A stretch of DNA of 64,000 nucleotides from contig CAVTNU010000039.1 in the NCBI GenBank assembly GCA_963736175.1, positions 11,928-75,927 of the forward strand, written 5' to 3'. The translations under genes and the position numbers were made by a program. Below the pieces are notes generated by a model. It saw only the letters and a list, made by a program, of their open reading frames with translations, made no database searches and was not told where the DNA came from. The stretch is from Rhodoblastus sp963736175 (GTDB taxonomy: Bacteria > Pseudomonadota > Alphaproteobacteria > Rhizobiales > Beijerinckiaceae). Shown here piece by piece: positions 1 to 7,587 of the stretch; position 1 is the stretch's first letter, and every line of letters begins with the position of its first letter.

Positions 1-2
1 TT

Positions 3-365
3 CACAAATTCAATTCTCAAGCAGGGATTAATCACGACCCAAAGGTACACGCAATAGTCATGACGCATTGCGGCTGGAATAGGCAAAAAAAGAACACGCC
101 AGATAGTTCTACGAAATATTTCGTTCAGAAATCACTTGAGATAGCATCTAGATATACAGAGCTATTTTCAGAGTCTGATATTACTGCATGTTTTTACCTT
201 CTGGATGATTTCCATTCCAGCGGACGAATTAGCGGAAAACAGAGAATACCACTCTCGATGCTGAAGAGTGGGCAGAAATATGTTGTGGACGGTCAAAGGT
301 TGGAGGTGAACCCATCCGTTGACCGCTACCAAAAGGAAATTCAGAATTTGGCTGCGGCGCTTTGA
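3..365 (+). CDS. Unrecognised protein, C-terminal part (runs off left edge)
   Basis: The frame is open from the left edge to a TGA at 363-365, so only the C-terminal 120 residues or so are present. An internal ATG at 60 exists, but nothing shows it to be a start. I do not recognise the family. The visible part is soluble, with mixed charge and no membrane segment. Base composition is clearly more AT-rich than the rest of the window, and codon use differs from the neighbours, which suggests acquired DNA. Its stop lies just before the transposase that follows, so the gene may itself have been cut by that insertion. Confidence 0.45.
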   Translation, partial: HKFNSQAGINHDPKVHAIVMTHCGWNRQKKNTPDSSTKYFVQKSLEIASRYTELFSESDITACFYLLDDFHSSGRISGKQRIPLSMLKSGQKYVVDGQRLEVNPSVDRYQKEIQNLAAAL

Positions 366-403
366 TGCTTGACGCTAAGCAAAAAAGTTCATATAAGTTG
401 GGC

Positions 404-1291
404 ATGAACAAGCTCGACACCAAGACCCGCGCCCAAATCCTCGCCATGCTTTGCGAGGGCGCTTCGATGCGTTCCGTCTCTCGCCTGACGGATACCAGCA
501 TCAACACGGTTTCTAAGCTCCTTGTGGACGCCGGGCGCTTCTGCGCTGGCTTCCACGACGTGAAGGTGCGCGGCGTGAAGGCGAGCAAGGTTCAGGTTGA
601 CGAGATTTGGTCTTTCACGGCGGCAAAACAGAAAAACGTTGCGGCCATGAAAAGCCCGATTGACGGCGCTGGCGACACGTGGACCTGGACCGCGATCGAG
701 GCCGATACGAAATTGCTCATTTCGCATTTTGTTGGCGGGCGCGATGGCGAATGCGCTGCTTGGTTCATCAGCGATCTGGCCGAACGCCTCGCCAATCGCG
801 TCCAGCTTACTTCGGACGGTCACAAAGCCTATCTGGAGGCGGTTGAAGGCGCTTTCGGCGCGGACATTGATTACGCCATGCTCATCAAGATTTATGGCAA
901 TGCGCCAGAAAGCGCGAAGGGCCGCTATAGCCCCGCCGAATGCACCGGGATCAAAAAGACGCCCATCGAGGGCAAGCCCGATCTGGCGCACGTCTCAACT
1001 TCATATGTCGAGCGCCAGAACCTGACCATGCGGATGCACAATCGCCGCTTTACCCGCCTGACCAATGCTTTCTCGAAAAAGTTTGAGAACCATGCGCATA
1101 TGGTCGCGATCTACGCAGTCTGGTACAATTGGATTCGCATCCACAAGACGCTTCGGGTTACGCCTGCGATGGCGGCTGGAATTTCCAAAACCGTCATGAA
1201 CTGGTCGGATATTGTGGAAATGATGGACGCCGACCAGCCCGCCAAAAAGCGCGGCCCTTATAAAAAGACCGCCGAAGAAATTTCAAACTGA
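404..1291 (+). CDS. IS1-like DDE transposase
   Basis: This is a transposase of the IS1-like DDE type found in many Hyphomicrobiales. The N-terminus has a helix-turn-helix (roughly residues 15-45, around GASMRSVSRLTDTS). The catalytic core shows a first Asp in QVDEIW, a second Asp in TSDGHKAY and a Glu in SYVERQNLTMRMHNRRFTR, the hallmark C-terminal segment of this group. I chose ATG 404 because it gives the usual MNKLDTKTRAQI start; in-frame starts at 362 and 365 lie in sequence overlapping the upstream gene. I could not see a matching pair of terminal inverted repeats, so element limits stay open. The right end is probably close to 1300, shortly before the EcsC reading frame. Confidence 0.85.
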   Translation: MNKLDTKTRAQILAMLCEGASMRSVSRLTDTSINTVSKLLVDAGRFCAGFHDVKVRGVKASKVQVDEIWSFTAAKQKNVAAMKSPIDGAGDTWTWTAIEADTKLLISHFVGGRDGECAAWFISDLAERLANRVQLTSDGHKAYLEAVEGAFGADIDYAMLIKIYGNAPESAKGRYSPAECTGIKKTPIEGKPDLAHVSTSYVERQNLTMRMHNRRFTRLTNAFSKKFENHAHMVAIYAVWYNWIRIHKTLRVTPAMAAGISKTVMNWSDIVEMMDADQPAKKRGPYKKTAEEISN

Positions 1292-1312
1292 GACACTACC
1301 GAAGGCCAGGGG

Positions 1313-2095
1313 ATGGCGATGCTGATCGGCAAGCATGCGGGCCAGCCGGCGCAAAAGTTTTTGGCCCGCCTTCCCGGACCCGTCGTCAAGACGCTCAATC
1401 ACGCGATCGAAAAGGCCGTGCTCAAGGGCCTCGATCTCGCGATCAAATCGCTCGATCCCGAAGACCGCAAGAAGCCCATGCCGCGCGTGACCGCCGCCTT
1501 CGCCGGCCTGTCGGGCGCGCTGTCCGGCCTGGTCGGCCTCGCGGGACTGCCGCTGGAGCTGCCGGTGACGACGCTGCTGATGCTGCGCTCGATCGCGGCG
1601 ATCGCGCGCCACATGGGCGAGGATATGACCACCCTGGAGGCGCGACTGGCCTGCGTCGCGGTTTTCGCCTTTGGCGGCGCCGACAAGTCCGGAGACCCCG
1701 AGGTCGGCTATTACGCCTCCCGCGCCTTGCTCGGCAAACTGGCCAGCGATGTCTCGACGCTGCTGGGCGAGCGCGCACTCGCCGCCACCGCCGGGGCGGC
1801 GACGGCGTCAACCACGGCGGCGAGCACAGGCCCCGCCATGGCCGCTTTCGTCGGGGAAGTGACGACGCGTTTTTCCGCCACCGTCTGGGAACGCGCGGCC
1901 GCCAGCGCCGCGCCCCTGATCGGCGCCGTCGGCGGCGCGGCGCTGAATGTCGTCTTCGCCAACCATTTCAATGAAATCGCCTGGAGCCATTTCACCATTC
2001 GCAGGCTGGAGCGGATTTACGGCGAGGATTTTGTGCGCGGACATTACCGGCGCTTGAGCGTCGCGCGGCGCTCGCCCAAGCCCAAGGAGAATTAG
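1313..2095 (+). CDS. EcsC family protein, probably 5'-truncated by the IS1-like element
   Basis: The product (260 aa) matches the EcsC family, whose biochemical role is not settled. It is rich in Ala/Gly hydrophobic segments: a region around residues 60-105 (AFAGLSGALSGLVGLAGLP) and another around 195-220. The visible start (ATG 1313 or 1319) falls only 22-28 bp after the transposase stop and in the same frame. Family members I recall carry a further 20-40 residues before the stretch equivalent to MLIGKHAGQPAQK. I infer that the insertion removed the native start. Expression of the remaining frame would depend on the AGGGG at about 1308-1312, which is well placed only for ATG 1319. Confidence 0.6.
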   Translation: MAMLIGKHAGQPAQKFLARLPGPVVKTLNHAIEKAVLKGLDLAIKSLDPEDRKKPMPRVTAAFAGLSGALSGLVGLAGLPLELPVTTLLMLRSIAAIARHMGEDMTTLEARLACVAVFAFGGADKSGDPEVGYYASRALLGKLASDVSTLLGERALAATAGAATASTTAASTGPAMAAFVGEVTTRFSATVWERAAASAAPLIGAVGGAALNVVFANHFNEIAWSHFTIRRLERIYGEDFVRGHYRRLSVARRSPKPKEN

Positions 2096-2103
2096 GCGGG
2101 GAA

Positions 2104-2763
2104 TCAGGCCCGGGCTGGCGGCTCCGGGCTGTAGCGATCCCAGGCCTTCTCGTGGTAATAATAGACGAAGGGGCCGACAATAAAGCCAAAGGCCGTCAAC
2201 CCGGTCGCTGAGGCGATGTCGCGCGTTACATAAAGATTGGCGGAAAAATCGGCGGTGGTGGCCAAGGCGCGATAGGTCACGGTCTTGATCAGGGCGCGAT
2301 TGAGCTTGAATTCGCCCTTCATCTCAAGCGGCGGCTGAACGCCCGCAGGCACACGGAGCGCGATTTGCTCGCCCCCCGGCCCCATGCGGCCCCAGAGCAT
2401 TTCATGGGCGAAGAAGAACAGCGGCCCGGCGATCAAGCCATAGGCCGACAGGCCCGCGGCGGCGGCGAGATCGCCGATCACCAGGATGTTCGAGGTGAAA
2501 TCCAGCGAAGTGGTGATGGTGCGAAACGTGATGGTCTTGAAAATCGCCCGTTTGACCTCGGGCGACGGGGCGGGCAGCGCCAGTCCGGGATTTCGCGCCC
2601 TTGCCGCCTCCCTGGCTTGGGAACGACGCGCCTTGCCGAAATAGCGGCGAAAAATCCGTGGCGCCAGCACGGCGGCGCCCCCAATCAAAACGCCAGGAAC
2701 CAGCGCCGCCTCGAACAAAGCGACGCCGGCCAGCGCCGTCACTGCGACCGTCATCGGTTTCAT
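2104..2763 (-). CDS. Tandem DUF2061 membrane protein
   Basis: This small membrane protein (219 aa from ATG 2763) has two copies of DUF2061. Each copy starts with a K-T-(I/V)-T-(F/Y)-R motif (FKTITFRTITTSLDF and IKTVTYRALATTADF) and ends with a helix followed by (A/Y)HE(M/K)(L/A)W. The function of the family is unknown. An N-terminal hydrophobic helix (VAVTALAGVALFEAALVPGVL) precedes the repeats. The start is set by AGGAG eight bases upstream of ATG 2763; a longer frame to 2820 has no such site. It converges on the EcsC gene with 8 bp between stops. Confidence 0.8.
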   Translation of the reverse strand: MKPMTVAVTALAGVALFEAALVPGVLIGGAAVLAPRIFRRYFGKARRSQAREAARARNPGLALPAPSPEVKRAIFKTITFRTITTSLDFTSNILVIGDLAAAAGLSAYGLIAGPLFFFAHEMLWGRMGPGGEQIALRVPAGVQPPLEMKGEFKLNRALIKTVTYRALATTADFSANLYVTRDIASATGLTAFGFIVGPFVYYYHEKAWDRYSPEPPARA

Positions 2764-2840
2764 CGTTGCGCTCCTGGCCGCCGATAAGGCCAAGGTACCG
2801 GGGAGGGACAAGATCCGCAAGCATTTGCGGCGCCCTCTAA

Positions 2841-4132
2841 CAGGCTGCTGAAAAACCCCTTCCGTTTCAGCTTCGGTCGTGATTCCATCGCTTTGAGACA
2901 GGAGCGACGGAATGCGCGGGACGGACGAGGGATCAGGGCGGCTTTTCAGCTATGTCGATCTGGAGTTGCGCGTTCGGCGCGACCATCCGCTGCGCGTGAT
3001 CCGCGAGATCGCCAACGCGGCGCTCGCGACACTGGCTGCGGATTTTTCGGAGCTTTACTCCAGGACGGGCCGGCCTTCGGTCGCGCCTGAACGGTTGCTG
3101 CGGGCGATGCTGCTGCAAGCCTTTTATTCGGTGCGCTCCGAGCGGCAATTGATGGAGCGTCTCGACACCGATTTGCTGTTTCGCTGGTTCGTCGGCCTTG
3201 GCGTCGACGATCCCGTGTGGGACGCGACGGTGTTTTCCAAGAACCGCGACCGCCTGCTCGACGGCGCGATAGCGGCTAAGTTTCTCGCCGCCGTCCTGGC
3301 GCAGCCTCGGGTCAAAAGGCTGATGTCGAGCGATCATTTTTCGGTCGACGGCACGCTGATCGAGGCTTGGGCTTCGATGAAGAGTTTCAAGCCCAAGGAT
3401 GGCTCCGGCAACGAGCCGCCGCCCGATTCCGGCCGCAACGCCGAGGTGGATTTCAAGGGCGAGAAGCGCTCGAACGAGACCCATGCTTCGACCACCGATA
3501 CGGAAGCCAGGCTTTATCGCAAGGGCGCCGGCATGGAGGCCAAGCTGGCTTTCCTCGGCCATGCGTTGATGGAGAACCGCGCCGGACTGATCGTCAACGC
3601 CTGCCTGACGCCAGCCGACGGACATGGCGAGCGCAACGCCGCGCTTGCGATGATCGAACCGCTCGCCAATCGCCCTGTTGGCATCACGCTTGGCGCCGAC
3701 AAGGGTTATGACGTGCGCGTTTTCGTCAACGAACTGCGCGCGATGAACGTGCGCCCGCATGTGACGCAGAACACCAACGGACGGCGCTCCGCAATCGATG
3801 GCCGCACCACGCGCCACCCCGGTTATGCGGTGAGCCAGCGCATCCGAAAACGCATCGAGGAAGCCTTCGGCTGGATGAAGACCGTCGCCGGCCAGCGCAA
3901 AACCAAGTTTCGGGGCGTCGAGCGGGTCGGCTGGTCGTTTGCCTTCGCCGCCGCAGCCTACAACCTCATCCGATTGCCGAAATTGATCGAAGAAAGGGCG
4001 GGGTAAGGGGGAAGTGGCGCCGCCAAACGCTCGCCGACGCCGGATTCGGCAAAAAACAACGCTCAAATCGCCGACAAAAATCCGCGCCGGGCGATAGTAA
4101 CCGACGAAATCGGGGCGTTTTTCAGCATCCTG
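2841..4132 (+). mobile_element. Complete IS5-family element, copy 1 (1292 bp)
   Basis: The ends are imperfect inverted repeats: the left begins CAGGCTGCTGAAAAAC and the right, read inward, begins CAGGATGCTGAAAAAC. A 4-bp direct repeat CTAA flanks it (2837-2840 and 4133-4136). The same 1292-bp unit occurs twice more in the window (7588-8879 and 20467-21758). The YTAR target fits the IS5 subgroup. It carries one transposase gene. Confidence 0.95.
2912..4006 (+). CDS. IS5 family transposase (copy 1)
   Basis: This 364-aa DDE transposase moves the surrounding element. The N-terminal IS5-type (DUF772-like) region contains RLLRAMLLQAFYSVRSERQL. The catalytic residues lie in FSVDGTLIEAWAS, LGADKGYDVRVF and RIEEAFGWMK. 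AGGAG lies just upstream of ATG 2912. A 377-codon open frame on the opposite strand mirrors the gene and is treated as a shadow. The protein is identical to copy 2; copy 3 differs by one residue. Confidence 0.95.
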   Translation: MRGTDEGSGRLFSYVDLELRVRRDHPLRVIREIANAALATLAADFSELYSRTGRPSVAPERLLRAMLLQAFYSVRSERQLMERLDTDLLFRWFVGLGVDDPVWDATVFSKNRDRLLDGAIAAKFLAAVLAQPRVKRLMSSDHFSVDGTLIEAWASMKSFKPKDGSGNEPPPDSGRNAEVDFKGEKRSNETHASTTDTEARLYRKGAGMEAKLAFLGHALMENRAGLIVNACLTPADGHGERNAALAMIEPLANRPVGITLGADKGYDVRVFVNELRAMNVRPHVTQNTNGRRSAIDGRTTRHPGYAVSQRIRKRIEEAFGWMKTVAGQRKTKFRGVERVGWSFAFAAAAYNLIRLPKLIEERAG

Positions 4133-4136
4133 CTAA

Positions 4137-4358
4137 CGGACCAGCGAACGATGCGCACGCCCATTGATTCTGGCGTTTTCGGCAATGTTCCCTATTGGCG
4201 CATCTTGGACATAGGGCCTTTGGCCGCTAATCATCGTAGACCAGCCATTCGACTTGGGTTCCTTACCATCGCGATCGGCAACAGAAACGTTCAGATTTTC
4301 AGGACAACAACCGGTGGAACAAGCCTCAAGAGTCTTGATTGTCGGTGGTTGCGGGTCC
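4137..4358 (+). other. Short non-IS island between two insertion sequences
   Basis: This stretch of about 220 bp separates IS5 copy 1 from the left end of the ISAs1-type remnant. It holds no complete gene. Composition is less GC-rich than the flanks. Its right end contains the start of a possible gene described separately at 4314. A frame spanning 4151-4528 resembles nothing and crosses the IS boundary, so it is not a gene. Confidence 0.5.
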
Positions 4359-4379
4359 CAGGGCTGTTCAGTTCTCTAG
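4314..4379 (+). pseudogene. Possible 5' remnant of a Rossmann-fold gene cut by an IS
   Basis: From GTG 4314 the frame reads RVLIVGGCGSQG after five residues, which looks like the N-terminal beta-strand and glycine loop of a nucleotide-binding Rossmann fold. The frame then runs into the presumed left end of the ISAs1-type element (about 4359) and stops at 4377-4379. A weak AGGA lies about nine bases upstream. If real, the rest of the gene has been lost. The evidence is only this short motif. Confidence 0.25.
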
Positions 4380-4457
4380 ACTTTAAGTGCGCTTGGGGAT
4401 TCCAGCGAGCGAAAATGTGTGAATTTATAGGCGACAACCCGAATCGGAGGTTGTCGT

Positions 4458-4658
4458 ATGGCGGTGTCGTTGCTGGAGATTTTGCGCTCGGTTCCAGATC
4501 ATCGTCGACGGGAAGGGCTTCGGTTTGAACTGGCGACGGTGGTGCTCTATGCGATCCTGGGCATGGTCGCCGGCGCCAATTCCTATCGGCAACTGCATGA
4601 ATTTGTTAATGCTCATCGACAGCGACTGAACAAAGCCTTCAATCTGAGCCTGCTATAA
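4458..4658 (+). pseudogene. ISAs1-family transposase, N-terminal fragment
   Basis: The frame begins with ATG 4458 seven bases after GGAGG and reads LLEILRSVPDHRRREGLRFE, then AILGMVAGANSYRQLHEF. This is the conserved N-terminal domain of ISAs1/H-repeat transposases, normally about 370 residues long. Only about 63 residues remain. The match is lost near 4652, where the IS21 terminal repeat starts. The left end of the parent element is probably the CAGGGCTGTTCA at 4359. The missing 3' part is not on the far side of the IS21 element, so a deletion accompanied or followed that insertion. Confidence 0.8.
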
Positions 4659-4773
4659 AGAGCGGCTGCAAAGTGTACCACTGAACCGGCTTTTTGCTGG
4701 CCCTTGAGGGCGGCGCAAAATTGTACCGGTCCTGCTAGCCTTCTCGATGTCTTGGCATGGAGAGGCTGAAGGG

Positions 4774-6300
4774 ATGTTCACAGTGGAACTCTATGCGAAG
4801 ATCAGATGCGCCGTTTTGACGGACGGCATGAGCCGCCGGGAAGCGGCGAAGCGATTTGGCGTTCATCGCAACACAATCTCAAAGATGCTCCAGTTTTCGA
4901 TCCCGCCTGGCTATCAGCGGCGAGAACGGCCTGCTTCCAAGAAGCTTGGTCCACACATGGCGTGGATCGACAAGGTTCTGGACGATGATCGCAGCGTTCA
5001 TCAGAAGCAGCGCCACACCGCGCATCGGATTTTCGACCGGCTGCGGGACGAGGAAGGATTCTCCGGCGGATACACGATCGTGCGCGAGTATGTCGCCCAG
5101 GCGATGCAGCGCGCCCGCGAGATGTTCGTGCCGTTGAGCCATCGTCCCGGCCACGCCCAGGCGGATTTCGGCCAGGCGGACGGCTATATCGCGGGCAAGA
5201 AGGTCCGCTTCCACTATCTTTGCTTGGACCTGCCGCACTCTGACGGCTGCTTCGTCAAAGCCTATCCCGCCGAAACGGCGGAGGCTTTTTGCGATGGCCA
5301 TGTCGCGGCGTTCGAGTTTTTCGGCGGCATGCCGCAGTCCATTTTATACGACAACACCCGGCTCGCGGTCGCCCGGATCGTCAAGGGCGGACAGCGGTTG
5401 CGCTCGCATATGTTCGCGGAGCTTCAAAGCCATTACCTCTTCAACGACCGCTTTGGCAGACCGGGCAAAGGCAACGACAAGGGCAAGGTGGAGGGGTTGG
5501 TCGGTTACGCCCGGCGCAATTTCATGACGCCTCTGCCGGTCGCGGAGAGTTTTGCCGCGCTCAACGCCCGCTTCCTCGACGCCTGCGTCAAGCGGCGGGC
5601 GGCGGTGTTGCGCGGCCACACCACGACGATCGCGGAGCGGATGCAGGCGGACCTCGCCGCGTTCAAGGACTTGCCGGCTGCGCCCTATGACGCCTGCCAC
5701 AAGATCGCCACGCGCGTTTCCTCCCTGTCGCTGGTGCGTTACCGCAGCAACGACTATTCGGTTCCGACGCGCTATGGCCATCAAGAGGTCCTGGCGAAAG
5801 GATATGTCGACAGGGTCGAGATCGCCTGCCGCGGCGAGACGATCGCCACCCACGTCCGCAGCTACGACAAGGCCGATTTTGTTTACAACCCGCTGCATTA
5901 TCTGGCTTTGCTGGAACACAAGAGCAAGGCGCTCGACCAGGCGGCGCCGCTCGACGGCTGGGCGCTTGGGGAATGCATTCATCGGTTGCGCCGGCTGATG
6001 GAAGCGCGGATGGGCAATCCCGGGCGCCGCGAGTTCATCCAGGTGCTGCGATTGATGGAAGACTTCCATCAGCATCAGGTTGAACAGGCTGTGACCGAGG
6101 CGCTGCGTCTTGGCGCCATCAGCTTCGACGCGGTGAAAATGCTGCTGCTGGCCAAATTGGAGAAGCGGCCCGTCCGGCTCGATCTGACGTTCTATCCTTA
6201 TTTGCCAGCAGCCACGGTCGGCGCGACAGATCCGAGCGCCTATCTCGGACTTCTCGCCAACGCCGCTCCAGGACTGGCAAGCGCGGGAGTTTCCCCATGA
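4774..6300 (+). CDS. istA: IS21 family transposase IstA
   Basis: IstA (508 aa from ATG 4774) is the DDE transposase of the IS21 family and works with the ATPase IstB. The N-terminal helix-turn-helix is visible in SRREAAKRFGVHRNTISKML. The integrase core contains QADFGQADGYIAGKKVRFHY with the first Asp, YDNTR with the second, and GNDKGKVEGLVGYARRNF with the Glu. I chose ATG 4774 (MFTVELYAKIR) because it is the usual family start and follows GAAGGG; an in-frame ATG at 4747 adds nine residues. The stop overlaps the istB start in an ATGA, which suggests coupled translation. Confidence 0.92.
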   Translation: MFTVELYAKIRCAVLTDGMSRREAAKRFGVHRNTISKMLQFSIPPGYQRRERPASKKLGPHMAWIDKVLDDDRSVHQKQRHTAHRIFDRLRDEEGFSGGYTIVREYVAQAMQRAREMFVPLSHRPGHAQADFGQADGYIAGKKVRFHYLCLDLPHSDGCFVKAYPAETAEAFCDGHVAAFEFFGGMPQSILYDNTRLAVARIVKGGQRLRSHMFAELQSHYLFNDRFGRPGKGNDKGKVEGLVGYARRNFMTPLPVAESFAALNARFLDACVKRRAAVLRGHTTTIAERMQADLAAFKDLPAAPYDACHKIATRVSSLSLVRYRSNDYSVPTRYGHQEVLAKGYVDRVEIACRGETIATHVRSYDKADFVYNPLHYLALLEHKSKALDQAAPLDGWALGECIHRLRRLMEARMGNPGRREFIQVLRLMEDFHQHQVEQAVTEALRLGAISFDAVKMLLLAKLEKRPVRLDLTFYPYLPAATVGATDPSAYLGLLANAAPGLASAGVSP

Positions 6301-7145
6301 CGACGCCGCAGGATCCGACCTCCCCAACGATCGTCGCGCCGCAGGTGCTGCTGGGCAATCATCTCAAGGCGTTGAAGCTTCCCACCTTTGCGCGCGAGTA
6401 CGAGAAGGTGGCGATGGAATCGGCGCGCGACAGCGCCGACTACCCGCGCTATCTGCTTCGTCTGTGCGAACTGGAACGCATCGACCGCGAACGGCGCAAC
6501 GTCGAGCGCCGGATTCGCCAGGCCCGCTTTTCTCAGGTCAAGAGCCTCGACACTTTCGACTTCGTCGCCCAGCCGTCGCTCAACAAATCGCTGGTGCTGG
6601 AGTTGGCGCGCGGCGAATGGATCGAGAAGCGGCAAAATTGCATCGCACTGGGGCCATCCGGCACGGGAAAGACTCACATCGCCCTGGCCTTGGGGCTTGC
6701 CGCCTGCCAGAAGGGCCACAGCGTCGCCTTCACGACGGCCGCCGCCCTGGTGCATGAACTCATGGAAGCGCGCGACGAACGCCGGTTGCGCGCGCTGCAA
6801 AAGCACCTCAACACCGTCAAGCTGCTGATCGTCGACGAATTGGGCTATGTGCCGTTCACGGCGGTCGGTTCGGAGTTGCTCTTCGAGGTCTTCAGCCAAC
6901 GCTACGAACGCGGCGCCACCCTGGTGACCAGCAATCTGCCCTTCGATGAATGGACTTCGGTCTTCGGTTCGGAACGGCTGACCGGCGCCTTGCTCGATCG
7001 CCTGACCCATCATGTCCACATCCTGGAAATGAACGGCGACAGTTTCAGGCTCGCCGCCAGCAAGAAAACCCAGCGCAGATCCGGCCATGTGGCGAACCTC
7101 GCCGCAAAAACAACCAGCGAAGGAGACGTTGAGCCCAAACCCTGA
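6297..7145 (+). CDS. istB: IS21 family helper ATPase IstB
   Basis: IstB (282 aa) is the AAA+ ATPase that selects target DNA and stimulates IstA. Walker A is GPSGTGKTH and Walker B is LLIVDELGY, followed by a sensor segment LVTSNLPFDEW; the C-terminal helical region contains RLTGALLDRLTHHVHILEM. These are the canonical IstB/DnaC-like motifs. It overlaps istA by 4 bp. The last residues are followed at once by a 21-bp inverted repeat (7152-7206). Confidence 0.93.
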   Translation: MTTPQDPTSPTIVAPQVLLGNHLKALKLPTFAREYEKVAMESARDSADYPRYLLRLCELERIDRERRNVERRIRQARFSQVKSLDTFDFVAQPSLNKSLVLELARGEWIEKRQNCIALGPSGTGKTHIALALGLAACQKGHSVAFTTAAALVHELMEARDERRLRALQKHLNTVKLLIVDELGYVPFTAVGSELLFEVFSQRYERGATLVTSNLPFDEWTSVFGSERLTGALLDRLTHHVHILEMNGDSFRLAASKKTQRRSGHVANLAAKTTSEGDVEPKP

Positions 7146-7151
7146 ATCGCC

Positions 7152-7206
7152 GCCGCGCGCATTGAGCCGCGCTTCGCTACGCTCCGCGCGGCTCAATGCG
7201 CGCGGC
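7152..7206. repeat. 21-bp perfect inverted repeat after istB
   Basis: The arms 7152-7172 and 7186-7206 are exact reverse complements around a 13-base loop. The hairpin would be very stable. It has no T-run, so it is not a classical intrinsic terminator. It sits between the istB stop and the right end of the IS21 element. Confidence 0.85.
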
Positions 7207-7300
7207 AATGCCAAATTCCAGGGCTTTACGGCCCTTTTCTCTCAACCCGACTGGTACACTTTTACGCCGCCATCTGGCACATTTTGCCGCCGCCGTTGAC

Positions 7301-7587
7301 ACCGATCCACATGATCTACCGCTATGGCGGATCAGCTTTCAGCACCATCACCAAATCGGGCCGTTGGGTGGAGGCCTATCGCCACGACTCCATCGAATTC
7401 GTGGTCAATCAATCGATCTGGATGGAGGGCGAGGCGCAATTCGCCGACGTCATCCTGCCCGCGTGCACGTCGCTCGAGCGCTGGGACATCGGCGAATGGT
7501 CGAGTCCCGGCGGCTATGCCCCCCAAGGCTATAGCACGGTCAACCATCGCGTCATCGCGCTCCAGCACAAATGCATCGAGCCCCTAG
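7301..7587 (+). pseudogene. Transhydroxylase-like molybdoenzyme large subunit, middle fragment
   Basis: The sequence starts abruptly at the IS21 end and reads PIHMIYRYGG, then IEFVVNQSIWMEGEAQFADV and ILPACTSLERWDIGEW. These are features of DMSO-reductase-family molybdopterin oxidoreductases, and they resemble the large subunit of pyrogallol-phloroglucinol transhydroxylase best. The first part of the gene (several hundred codons, with the N-terminal half of the cofactor-binding region) is absent. The frame is then cut by IS5 copy 2; deleting that element and one CTAG joins it in frame to 8884 onward (EPL/GESRSDYD). Earlier IS21-associated deletion is inferred. Confidence 0.7.

Larger units (their letters stand above)
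4655..7300 (+). mobile_element. IS21-family element (about 2.65 kb)
   Basis: The element carries istA and istB and has related ends. The left end contains AGCGGCTGCAAAGTGTACCA (4661-4680). The right end read inward contains GGCGGCGGCAAAATGTGCCA (rc of about 7278-7297), 16 of these 20 positions agreeing. Further GTACC-type sub-repeats lie just inside both ends, as usual for IS21. Limits are accurate to a few bases. The left flank is an ISAs1-type transposase and the right flank a molybdoenzyme gene, so no target duplication is expected or seen. Confidence 0.8.

Noticed and set aside
2933..4066. 377-codon antisense frame in each IS5 copy
   Set aside because: It is the reverse-strand shadow of the transposase, and the product has no recognisable domain.
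4151..4528. 125-codon frame across the IS junction
   Set aside because: It crosses from non-IS DNA into the ISAs1 end and out of phase with the transposase, and it resembles nothing.
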